From the NCBI GenBank assembly GCA_947489085.1, contig CANLCJ010000014.1:35168-99167 (forward strand): a stretch of DNA of 64,000 nt. Direction: 5' to 3'. Shown here in pieces: positions 56,575 to 64,000 of the stretch. The stretch is from an uncultured Flavobacteriaceae bacterium. GTDB taxonomy: Bacteria > Bacteroidota > Bacteroidia > Flavobacteriales > Flavobacteriaceae. Numbering within the stretch: the first letter of the stretch is position 1; every line of letters starts with the position of its first letter. Under the pieces are notes generated by a model. The model did no database searches, was not told the DNA's origin, and was given only the letters and a program-made list of their open reading frames with translations. The position numbers and the translations under genes were made by a program.

Positions 56575-57822
56575 TTAATTTTCTACGTTTTCTTTAACAG
56601 ATTGCGCTTTCTCATCTAGTATCGTATTATCGAAATCAATGTTATGCTCGGTATTATCTAAACCTTCTATTTCATGATTTTTTGGAACACGAATACCAAC
56701 TGTGTATTTAAGAAGTGTTATAATTAAAGCTGAAACTACTATTGCCCATATAGCAACCGATACAGCTCCTATTACTTGTATTGTTAACTGTTCAAAACCA
56801 CCACCGTATAAAACACCGCTTTTAGTTGCAAAAAAACCAACAAGTATTGTTCCAAACAATCCAGCTATACCATGAACTGCGAAAGAGGACACAGCATCAT
56901 CAATTCTAAGTTTTTTATCAACAAATTCTGAACCAAGTGATGTTAGCACACCACATATAGCTCCTATTGCTATAGCGCCTGCTGGCTCAACTACAGAGCA
57001 TCCTGCTGTAATACCTACCAAACCAGCTAGTGTTCCATTAAGTGTCATAGCTATATCGGCTTTTTTATACTTTATCCACGCTATCGCTAACGCCAGAATA
57101 CCACCTGCTGCTGCTGCAAGATTTGTATTTAGTATTATAAGCGGTACTTGAATGGCACTCTCTCCTGTTATTGCTAATGTAGATCCTGCATTAAAACCAA
57201 ACCATCCCATCCATAAAATAAAAACGCCTAATACAGCAAATAACTTACTATGTCCTGGTATTGTATTTACAGATTTATCTGCATTATACTTTCCTATTCT
57301 AGGCCCAAGTAACCAAGCATATATAAGTCCAGAAAAACCTCCCATTACGTGAACAGCAGTAGAGCCAGCAAAATCTATGAATCCTTTCTGAGCCAACCAA
57401 CCATCACTTTGCCAAATCCAATGGCCAGCTATCGGATATATAAATGTTGTAAATGTAACAGCAAAAATTACATATGTTCCAAATTTAGCACGCTCGGCTA
57501 TAGAACCCGAAATTATTGTAACTGCAGTTGCACAAAATACAGTCTGGTAAAATAAATTATGCATATCACCAGGTTCGATATAAAATAAAGTAACAGATCC
57601 TATAAAGCCACTTATAGTGTTACCATACATTAAAGAATAACCTACTGCCCAAAATGCGATAGCGCCAACAAATAAATCGACAATATTTTTCATAGCGATA
57701 TTAGCTGTGTTCTTGGCTCTAGTATAGCCTGCTTCCAGTAGTGTAAAACCAGCTTGCATAAAAAACACGAGTATGCCTGCTATTATGACCCACAACAGGT
57801 CTACAATTGTAGATAATTCCAT
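56575..57822 (-). CDS. amt: Ammonium transporter
   Basis: 415 residues from the ATG at 57822; an ATG 11 codons upstream is in frame but gives an odd N-terminus. Eleven membrane helices, with ILVFFMQAGFTLLEAGY at the start and GFIDFAGSTAVHVMGG (the conserved Asp and signature) near 155. Two conduction His are in SSFAVHGIAG and the AVH motif. Mediates NH4+/NH3 uptake at the inner membrane. No glnK/glnB PII gene is adjacent, which is unusual for amt. Confidence 0.92.
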   Translation of the reverse strand: MELSTIVDLLWVIIAGILVFFMQAGFTLLEAGYTRAKNTANIAMKNIVDLFVGAIAFWAVGYSLMYGNTISGFIGSVTLFYIEPGDMHNLFYQTVFCATAVTIISGSIAERAKFGTYVIFAVTFTTFIYPIAGHWIWQSDGWLAQKGFIDFAGSTAVHVMGGFSGLIYAWLLGPRIGKYNADKSVNTIPGHSKLFAVLGVFILWMGWFGFNAGSTLAITGESAIQVPLIILNTNLAAAAGGILALAIAWIKYKKADIAMTLNGTLAGLVGITAGCSVVEPAGAIAIGAICGVLTSLGSEFVDKKLRIDDAVSSFAVHGIAGLFGTILVGFFATKSGVLYGGGFEQLTIQVIGAVSVAIWAIVVSALIITLLKYTVGIRVPKNHEIEGLDNTEHNIDFDNTILDEKAQSVKENVEN

Positions 57823-57855
57823 AAGTATTCTAAATTTATTTAATTCGTACATCAT

Positions 57856-58660
57856 TTAAGACACCCTAAGCACAACAAGTCACATTTTGAAAAAAAAATT
57901 AACAAAAAGTTAATCTGTTTATTCATATTTCTTCGTCTTTAGATCTTGGTAATTTTTAGTGTTTAGAAAAGTTTATCTTGGAACACCTTCTTCCTAGTTT
58001 TAAATAAATTTATTGAGTCATTAAGGTAATTCCTTGTTATTTTGTTGAAGTTATTTAGCAAAGTGTGTTTAACATTATTATAGTATCATGTATACATTTT
58101 AGGACTTCTGTGGCAATTTCTTTTCCCATACATTTTGTTCCTTAAAACTCTATAAACGCTGTAATATTTAAATAAGAAACACCTCTATCCATAAAAATGC
58201 CACGGTAGCCATTAGGAAAGAGGAACAATAAAATTCCAATAATATTTGTATTAAAATCACTTCAACAAGATCCATTTAAATAGCCTTAATCTTCAAAACT
58301 ATTGGTATTGCTAATTCTATGATTATACTGATAATTTACCGCTATCACATTATAAAACTGTTTTGTAATATATCCTTCTAATATGTGCTTCTTAAATTTA
58401 AGACTTAAGAAAAAAGTTTGAGTACATGTCTTTGTTTCCATACTAATCTTAGGCTTTTCTTGTACTGTTTTGCATTCAATATTTTGAAAAATCGGTATTT
58501 TTTATGCTATTTTAACATTTAAATGTGCTATTTTATCTCTTACATTTTGCGACTGCGATTTGTTAAAAAAAACAAAAACAGTGTGTTTTAACGTTATTTT
58601 GAATCATTTCATCTGTTCTTTTTTTGGAATTTATATTAAAAAGAAAGAACAAACTTTCTT
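57856..58660. other. Intergenic region of ~800 bp without a clear gene
   Basis: AT-rich with many stops. One 51-codon ATG frame (58286-58441, minus) has no recognisable motif and no promoter, so I do not call it. Homology to the region before the second GH gene begins only near 58560. AAAGAAAG/CTTTCTTT (about 58640-58661) forms a short inverted repeat next to the 10-bp repeats. Confidence 0.5.
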
Positions 58661-58727
58661 TCAGGACACCTCAGGCAAGTACAAGACAGTACAGGACATT
58701 TTTTAGACATATCGAGATGTAAATTTG
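58661..58727 (+). promoter_or_regulatory. Four 10-bp direct repeats and -7 element before first GH gene
   Basis: 58661-58700 reads TCAGGACACC, TCAGGCAAGT, ACAAGACAGT, ACAGGACATT: four imperfect copies in 10-bp phase. TAAATTTG (58720-58727) matches the -7 consensus, 21 bp after the last ACAGGACA. There is no -33 TTTG. The same array is present before the second copy of the gene with 3 differences in 40 bases, so it is under constraint or recently copied. Confidence 0.7.
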
Positions 58728-58799
58728 AGACCGAAAATCAAATAAATGTCGTTTACAGGTTAAAACCTTAATAGCGGCATCCAACTAAATTAAATTATT

Positions 58800-60971
58800 A
58801 TGAAAAACAAATTATCATTAAGCATCCTGCTTTTTCTGCTCTGTTTTGCAGTAGGGGCACAAACACCACCAATTATTAGATTATCCGCCAATTTCGCAAA
58901 TTCCAATAACAGCAGAGGCACCCTAAACAATAATATTGATATTTTTAATCGTATACATCCTTTTTCCGGATTTGCCAATCCCATTATCAGAAACTCAGGC
59001 ATTTGTGTGGTAAGACCACTTGGAGGTATCGCTAGACCCAACACACAAGGCGTTAGGTTTGCAGACAGAGGGCAAGATTCTTACAGATGGAATGCTAGTA
59101 CACGTCGCTTTGAAACCGATTTTTCGAGATTAATAGCTCAAATTAGAAGGGTTAAATCTCAGGGGCATATTATAAGAATGATTGTTTTAGATAACCCGTC
59201 TTGGGATTTTCAAAGGGATAGCAACGGTAATTTCCCTTCTGGACAAAACAATTACATCTTAAATTCTTTTGGAAATGCAACACCACCTGTAGACTTTAAT
59301 GCTTGGGCTGCACACATAAGAGGCGCCATGAATGCTATTATTGGAGAGTTGGGTAGAACCGAAGCAGCCAGAATACAATATGGTATTGGCCGTGAAATTG
59401 GTACTCGTGGCCATTGGACTGGAACACAAGATGCTTTTTTTAGATTTTACGAGCGTTCTGTAAACGCAATAAGAACAGTGCTTCCTAACGCACGTGTAGG
59501 CTCACATTTTTTATGGCAATCGTCTAACAACGCATGGGCTAGAGATTTTATTGAGTATTGTGCAGATAATAACGTACCTTATAATTTTGTAGGTGTGTCT
59601 TATTACCCATTTTATAATAGAGCAGATAGAACTAATTTTGATCAAGTTTATAGAGTAGATTTTGGCGCTATTACAAGCGATCCCAACTGGGATAGAAACG
59701 CCAATCTTCAAATACATGAGTTTGCTTTAATAAAAAGACTCACAAATGGAGGAGCTGGTTTCGACTCTCCGCCAGAACAGCATTTAAATTCGTTTTTAGT
59801 AGGTTTAACACGTATGGCGTGGATAAATAACATTAATGAAATATTTTTATGGGGTAGAGGCGATCAGTACACCGATGCGTTTAATGAATTGAGAGGCCTA
59901 GTTGGAAATAGATTGTATACCAATACACGTTCTGGAACAGCACCGACAAATACCTTTGTAAATGCAACATTTACTGAAGACGAAAGCAATAACATGTATA
60001 AGGTAATAGCTTACAATTACACCTCAAATCAAACTGTAAATAGTGGTAGAGGAAACCCTGTAAGAGTTAACATAAGAGCTACTGTAGATGCACCTCCTGG
60101 ATCTACTTTTAGATGGCGTACAAGAACGTTTATACCTGGCTCTAATAATTCAGGTAGAGTAGAGCAATCTAGTTTTAGAACCGGAACAACAACTGGTAAT
60201 GGTAACAATTCTTTAATATCTTTAACAACTAGAGTAAATGGTTTTTCATGGACTTTATATGAATTTGAAATTACAAATCGAGCTTCTGCTGGTGCTGCAA
60301 CTAATAACGATAATGATATCACTGGAACTTGGTTTCGCATTAGAAACAGATTTACAAATAACTATTTAGATGCTGGTAGCGGTTTTAGTTTAGGAACAGA
60401 AGCCTCTACATCTGGTTTCGATAAACAATTTAGGTTTGTAAGCACAGGTAATTTCTATAACATAGACATTAGACGCGAATCTGGCAATAGCGGAATTCTA
60501 CGTGCACTAAATGATGGTGGTAGAAACGTAACAGTAACAAATACTAATCCCGTAAGTTTTAATAACGAAATGCAATGGACAATTAACGTTAACTCGAACG
60601 GTGTGGCCACGTTTAGAAACAGAGCACGAAATGCATTTTTAAGAGATTCTAGTGGAAGAGCAACACACGATGCTACAGACGACACCAACCACACACGATG
60701 GACTCTAGAACGTGTAGCAAGTGTATCCGCTAAAGAGTTTGGTGCTTTAGATAAAATTGATGAAGAGGCATCTCAACAAGTTTTTGCTTCTCCTAACCCC
60801 AGTGAAAATGGTGTGTTTAACTTAAGTCAATCTGAATCTTGGAGCGTTTCTAATTTAAACGGTCAAATTGTTCTTAATGGGCAGGGTACTGTTGTAGACC
60901 TTTCATCAAGACAAAGAGGCATCTATATTTTAAGAACGTCCTCCAATCAAATTATAAAATTAGTATACTAA
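58800..60971 (+). CDS. Secreted GH-like barrel/ricin-lectin protein with type IX sorting domain, copy 1
   Basis: 723 residues. Signal peptide ends near residue 21 (CFAVGAQ). The N-terminal ~400 residues look like a (beta/alpha)8 barrel of clan GH-A type: Glu199 in YGIGREIGT and Glu307 in LQIHEFAL are the best candidates for acid/base and nucleophile, with a spacing close to GH39-like enzymes. A beta-sandwich covers ~400-500. A ricin-type beta-trefoil lies at ~510-634 (FTNNYLDAGSGF to TRWTLERV). The last ~60 residues (PNPSENGVFNL to NQIIKLVY) are a type A type IX secretion signal. Probably a polysaccharide-degrading exoenzyme; substrate unknown. Confidence 0.7.
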   Translation: MKNKLSLSILLFLLCFAVGAQTPPIIRLSANFANSNNSRGTLNNNIDIFNRIHPFSGFANPIIRNSGICVVRPLGGIARPNTQGVRFADRGQDSYRWNASTRRFETDFSRLIAQIRRVKSQGHIIRMIVLDNPSWDFQRDSNGNFPSGQNNYILNSFGNATPPVDFNAWAAHIRGAMNAIIGELGRTEAARIQYGIGREIGTRGHWTGTQDAFFRFYERSVNAIRTVLPNARVGSHFLWQSSNNAWARDFIEYCADNNVPYNFVGVSYYPFYNRADRTNFDQVYRVDFGAITSDPNWDRNANLQIHEFALIKRLTNGGAGFDSPPEQHLNSFLVGLTRMAWINNINEIFLWGRGDQYTDAFNELRGLVGNRLYTNTRSGTAPTNTFVNATFTEDESNNMYKVIAYNYTSNQTVNSGRGNPVRVNIRATVDAPPGSTFRWRTRTFIPGSNNSGRVEQSSFRTGTTTGNGNNSLISLTTRVNGFSWTLYEFEITNRASAGAATNNDNDITGTWFRIRNRFTNNYLDAGSGFSLGTEASTSGFDKQFRFVSTGNFYNIDIRRESGNSGILRALNDGGRNVTVTNTNPVSFNNEMQWTINVNSNGVATFRNRARNAFLRDSSGRATHDATDDTNHTRWTLERVASVSAKEFGALDKIDEEASQQVFASPNPSENGVFNLSQSESWSVSNLNGQIVLNGQGTVVDLSSRQRGIYILRTSSNQIIKLVY

Positions 60972-61000
60972 TACTAACAATATATTTTATTTATAGCGTA

Positions 61001-61034
61001 AAAGAGGCTGTCTGAAAAGATGGTCTCTTTTTTT
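61001..61034 (+). terminator. Terminator after GH copy 1
   Basis: AAAGAGGCTGTCT, short loop, AGATGGTCTCTTTTTTT: an imperfect stem with a T-run, 30 bp after the stop. Confidence 0.7.
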
Positions 61035-61518
61035 GATTAAAAGTGGTGTATTCGTAAAAACAAGAACTATACGTTATAATGAGATTATTAAATTTCTGGA
61101 GCGTATTTTATATTTTTAATGTATAACCTTCTTATATGCTTTATTTTCTATTATGGTATAACAAGTGTTTGTGAGGTCTCTAATTCGAGATTTAAAAACG
61201 ATAAAATTACCACAATTAGGAATCTATTACAGTAACAATTTAAAGGTAAATCTAGGATCTGTATTTCAGTTTTTGTAAGATTTTTTAAATAAAAAACACA
61301 CCTATTTTTACATTAGATAACGTGTTTTGTGTTCTGCATTTAAAAAAATTAACACTATTTTATAGTATTTTAACACTTAAGCGCTCTGTTTTACCCTCCT
61401 TCTTTTTACAACTACAGTTCGTTAAAAAAAATAAAAAATACGAATTTCAACGTTGTTTATAATCGTTTTATCTTCATTTTTTGTAAAAATAACGTAAAAA
61501 GAAAGAATAATCTTTCAA

Positions 61519-61585
61519 TCAGGACACTTCAGGTAAGCACAAGACAGTACAGGACATTTTATAGATATATCGGGGTGTAAATTTG
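61519..61585 (+). promoter_or_regulatory. Four 10-bp direct repeats and -7 element before second GH gene
   Basis: 61519-61558 reads TCAGGACACT, TCAGGTAAGC, ACAAGACAGT, ACAGGACATT, followed by TAAATTTG at 61578-61585, again 21 bp after ACAGGACA. The sequence between is also conserved (TAGAYATATCG). The ~430 bp before it (61035-61480) is AT-rich with no gene I can support. Confidence 0.7.
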
Positions 61586-61655
61586 AAATCAAAATAAAAT
61601 AAAAGTTGTTTTAGGTATAAACTTGAACAACGCCATTCAACTAAATTAAATTATT

Positions 61656-63830
61656 ATGAAAAACAAATTATCATTAAGCATTCTGCTTTTTCTGCTCTGT
61701 TTTGCAGTAAAAGCACAAACACCACCAACAATTACATTATCCTCAAATTTTGCTAATCCTAACAATAGCAGAGGTACCCTTACTAACAATATAGACATCT
61801 TTAATCGCATCCATCCTATTCCTGGATTTCGTAATCCAATTATTCAAAACTCGGGAATTTGTGTGGTAAGGCCACTTGGAGGTATTGCCACCAGTGATGG
61901 AAACGCTGGTAGAACCGTAGATTTAACTAGAGATGCTTACAGATGGAACCCTAGTACGCGTAGATTTGATACTGATTTCTCAAGATTAATAGATCAAATT
62001 AGAAGAGTTAAAGCTCAAGGCCACATTGTGAGAATGATTGTTTTAGATAATCCGTCTTGGGATTTTCAAAGGGATAGTAACGGTAATTTTCCTGCTGGGC
62101 AATCTGACTACATCGTAAATTCTTTCGGAAATGCGACACCTCCAGTAGATTTTAATGCTTGGGCTGCTCATATAAGAGGCGCCATGAATGCTATTATTGG
62201 AGAGCTGGGTAGAACCGAAGCAGCTAGAATACAATATGGTATTGGCCGTGAAATTGGTACACCTGGACATTGGACAGGAAGCCAGGCTGCTTTTTTTAGA
62301 TTTTACGACCGCTCTGTAAACGCTATAAGAACAGTGCTTCCTGATGCACGTGTAGGTTCGCACTTTTTATGGCAATCGTCTAACAACCCATGGGCTAGAG
62401 ATTTTATTGAGTTTTGTGCAGAGAACAACGTACCATACAATTTTGTAGGTGTGTCGTATTACCCTATTTGGAATCAAGCATCCAGAACTAATTTCGATCA
62501 AGTATACAGAGTCGATTTTGGTTCGATTACAAGCGATCCTAACTGGAATCAAAATGCTAAACTTCAATTGCATGAGTTTGCTTTAATTGAAAGGTTTGAA
62601 GACGGGGGTGGCGATTTTGTTGATCCACCAGAAGAACACTTAAATTCGTTTTTAGTAGGCTTAACACGTATGGCGTGGACAAACGACATCGGTGAAATAT
62701 TTTTATGGGACACAGGTGGGCAGTACACTCACGCCTTTAACGAATTAAGAGGGTTGGTTAGAAATAGATTATATACCAATGCCCGTTCTGGAACAGCGCC
62801 AGCAAATACTTTTGTAAATGCAACGTTTACTCAAGACGAAAGTAACGACAGGTATCAGGTTATGGCCTATAATTACACCTCTAATGTAACTGTAAATAGC
62901 GGTAGAGGAAATGCCGTAAGAATTAACATAAGAGCTACTGTAGATGCACCTCCTGGATCTACTTTTAGATGGCGTACAAGATCATTTATTCGTGCAACTC
63001 GTGATAGTGCTAGTCGAGTTGAAGAATCTAGTTTTTCAAATGGAACAACAACTGGCAATGGCAGCAATTCGTTAATATCTTTAACAACGCGAGTGCCGGG
63101 CTATTCTTGGACTTTGTATGAGTTTGAAATTACAAATCGAGCTTCTGCTGGTGCTGCAACTAATAACGATAATGATATCACTGGAACTTGGTTTCGCCTA
63201 AGAAACCAATTTACAAATAATTATTTAGATGCTGGTAGCGGTTTTAGTTTAGGAACAGAAGCTTCTACGTCTGGTTTCGATAAACAATTTAGGTTTGTGC
63301 CTGCTGGAAATTTCTATAACATAGACATTAGACGCGAGTCTGGCAATAGCGGAATTCTACGTGCAATCGACGATGGTGGTAGAAACGTAACAGTAACAAA
63401 TACTAACCCCGTAAGTTTTAATAACGAAATGCAATGGACAATTAACGTTAACTCGAACGGTGTGGCTACGTTTAGAAACAGAGCACTAAATGCATTTTTA
63501 AGAGATTCTGGCGGAAGAGCAACACACGATGCTACAAACGACACCAACCACACACGATGGACTCTAGAACGTGTAGCAAGTGTATCCTCTAAAGAGTTTG
63601 GTGCTTTAGATAAGATTGATGAAGAAGCATCTCAACAAATTTTTGCTTCTCCTAACCCAAGTGAAAGCGGCGTGTTTAATTTAAGTCAATCTGAATCTTG
63701 GAGCGTTTCTAATTTAAACGGTCAAATTGTTCTTAACGGGCAGGGTACTGTTGTAGACCTTTCATCAAGACAAAGAGGCATCTATATTTTAAGAACGTCC
63801 TCTAATCAAATTATAAAATTAGTGTACTAA
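61656..63830 (+). CDS. Secreted GH-like barrel/ricin-lectin protein with type IX sorting domain, copy 2
   Basis: 724 residues, the same architecture as copy 1. The candidate catalytic residues are kept (GREIGT and LQLHEFAL). Differences cluster in loops: TSDGNAGRTVDL near 80-91, YYPIWNQ near 268, EDGGGDFVDP near 316-325, and RATRDSASRVEESS near 445-460. These sit on the barrel loops and the beta-sandwich, which suggests altered substrate preference. The lectin and sorting domains are nearly unchanged. It has its own promoter and terminator. Confidence 0.7.
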   Translation: MKNKLSLSILLFLLCFAVKAQTPPTITLSSNFANPNNSRGTLTNNIDIFNRIHPIPGFRNPIIQNSGICVVRPLGGIATSDGNAGRTVDLTRDAYRWNPSTRRFDTDFSRLIDQIRRVKAQGHIVRMIVLDNPSWDFQRDSNGNFPAGQSDYIVNSFGNATPPVDFNAWAAHIRGAMNAIIGELGRTEAARIQYGIGREIGTPGHWTGSQAAFFRFYDRSVNAIRTVLPDARVGSHFLWQSSNNPWARDFIEFCAENNVPYNFVGVSYYPIWNQASRTNFDQVYRVDFGSITSDPNWNQNAKLQLHEFALIERFEDGGGDFVDPPEEHLNSFLVGLTRMAWTNDIGEIFLWDTGGQYTHAFNELRGLVRNRLYTNARSGTAPANTFVNATFTQDESNDRYQVMAYNYTSNVTVNSGRGNAVRINIRATVDAPPGSTFRWRTRSFIRATRDSASRVEESSFSNGTTTGNGSNSLISLTTRVPGYSWTLYEFEITNRASAGAATNNDNDITGTWFRLRNQFTNNYLDAGSGFSLGTEASTSGFDKQFRFVPAGNFYNIDIRRESGNSGILRAIDDGGRNVTVTNTNPVSFNNEMQWTINVNSNGVATFRNRALNAFLRDSGGRATHDATNDTNHTRWTLERVASVSSKEFGALDKIDEEASQQIFASPNPSESGVFNLSQSESWSVSNLNGQIVLNGQGTVVDLSSRQRGIYILRTSSNQIIKLVY

Positions 63831-63852
63831 TTAAATATATATTATTTATAGT

Positions 63853-63887
63853 AAAGAGGCTGTCTAAAAAGACAGCCTCTTTTTTTG
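63853..63887 (+). terminator. Terminator after GH copy 2
   Basis: AAAGAGGCTGTCT, loop AAAA, AGACAGCCTCTTT and further Ts: a perfect 13-bp stem, 23 bp after the stop. Cleaner than its relative after copy 1. Confidence 0.85.
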
Positions 63888-63953
63888 GCTTAAAGTGTTC
63901 TTATTTTTCTCTTCTAGCTAAAATGGACTACCTAGTAAATTTGGTATAAACAG

Positions 63954-64000
63954 TTAAGCGACTTTTCTATAGTTATTGATTTTAATTTCTAATTCTTTTT
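63954..64000 (-). CDS. C-terminal end of a possible transposase (cut by window)
   Basis: A minus-strand frame open to the window edge ends KELEIKINNYRKVA before a TAA. This end resembles those of some IS3-type transposases in Bacteroidota as I remember them. Only ~15 codons are visible, so the call is tentative. The ~60 bp to the left may hold the element end. Confidence 0.25.
   Translation of the reverse strand, partial: KELEIKINNYRKVA

Larger units (their letters stand above)
58640..63830 (+). repeat. Tandem duplication of promoter plus secreted-enzyme gene
   Basis: The unit 58640-60971 is repeated at about 61498-63830. The coding parts match along their entire length; the C-terminal ~630 bp and the first ~60 bp are nearly identical at DNA level, whereas the part around 60120-60190 versus 62975-63050 differs. 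The promoters and terminators are also related. Confidence 0.85.

Noticed and set aside
58286..58441. 51-codon ATG frame on the minus strand
   Set aside because: No motif, no promoter and AT-rich context; not distinguishable from chance.
58661..58700. Short repeats that might be a CRISPR array
   Set aside because: Units are 10 bp without spacers, and lie at a fixed distance from a promoter; no cas genes.

Overview
The window is a low-GC chromosomal segment of a member of the Bacteroidota, most likely a marine flavobacterium. The evidence is the TAnnTTTG-type promoters, a type IX secretion sorting domain on two secreted enzymes, an OmpA protein with thrombospondin type 3 repeats, a complete Bat aerotolerance operon, and AddAB and SulP/Dab clusters of the flavobacterial kind. 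I found no rRNA or tRNA genes and no CRISPR array.

Positions 1-18312 look like an accessory defence/stress island. On the minus strand is a tightly coupled operon: a TM2-zinc ribbon-TerB protein, a BrxD-like ATPase, a BrxHI/Lhr-like helicase, a SIR2-domain protein and a HerA-like ATPase cut by the window edge. SIR2-HerA is a known NAD-depleting anti-phage pair; here it sits in one operon with a TerB/helicase/ATPase module. A small membrane protein gene lies just upstream. Next, on the plus strand, come a 47-residue lipoprotein, a TPR sensor histidine kinase and a NarL-type response regulator, a YjzC-like small protein, a TPR protein, and a nine-gene operon whose genes include yidD, DUF4177, a TerB-like protein, a coiled-coil membrane protein, a VWA-like lipoprotein, DUF4236 and an HSDR_N-type nuclease. 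A 16-bp palindrome close to TTACGGAATTCCGTAA occurs three times, each exactly 21 bp upstream of a TAnnTTTG-like -7 element: before the left membrane gene (reading left), before the YjzC-like gene and before the right operon. I infer that the local two-component system controls both arms.

Positions 18380-28446 are mostly housekeeping: glpD, an alpha/beta hydrolase, addB, ompA and addA on the minus strand. sod (28569-29177) follows on the plus strand. Positions 29757-36834 form an inorganic carbon cluster on the minus strand (dabB, dabA, a Usp-like protein, a SulP transporter, beta-carbonic anhydrase).

Positions 37028-46799 are the MoxR-Bat operon on the minus strand, with a flavodoxin-like gene inserted between batA and batB. 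Positions 47062-57822 hold mixed genes: an SDR oxidoreductase, an AlbA_2 protein, pbpC, an endonuclease/exonuclease/phosphatase-fold enzyme, a lipoprotein, a CYTH protein, dinB, two unknown genes and amt.

Positions 58661-63830 hold two tandem near-identical genes for secreted barrel-plus-lectin glycoside-hydrolase-like proteins with type IX sorting domains. Each is preceded by the same promoter with four 10-bp direct repeats. A possible transposase end touches the right edge.
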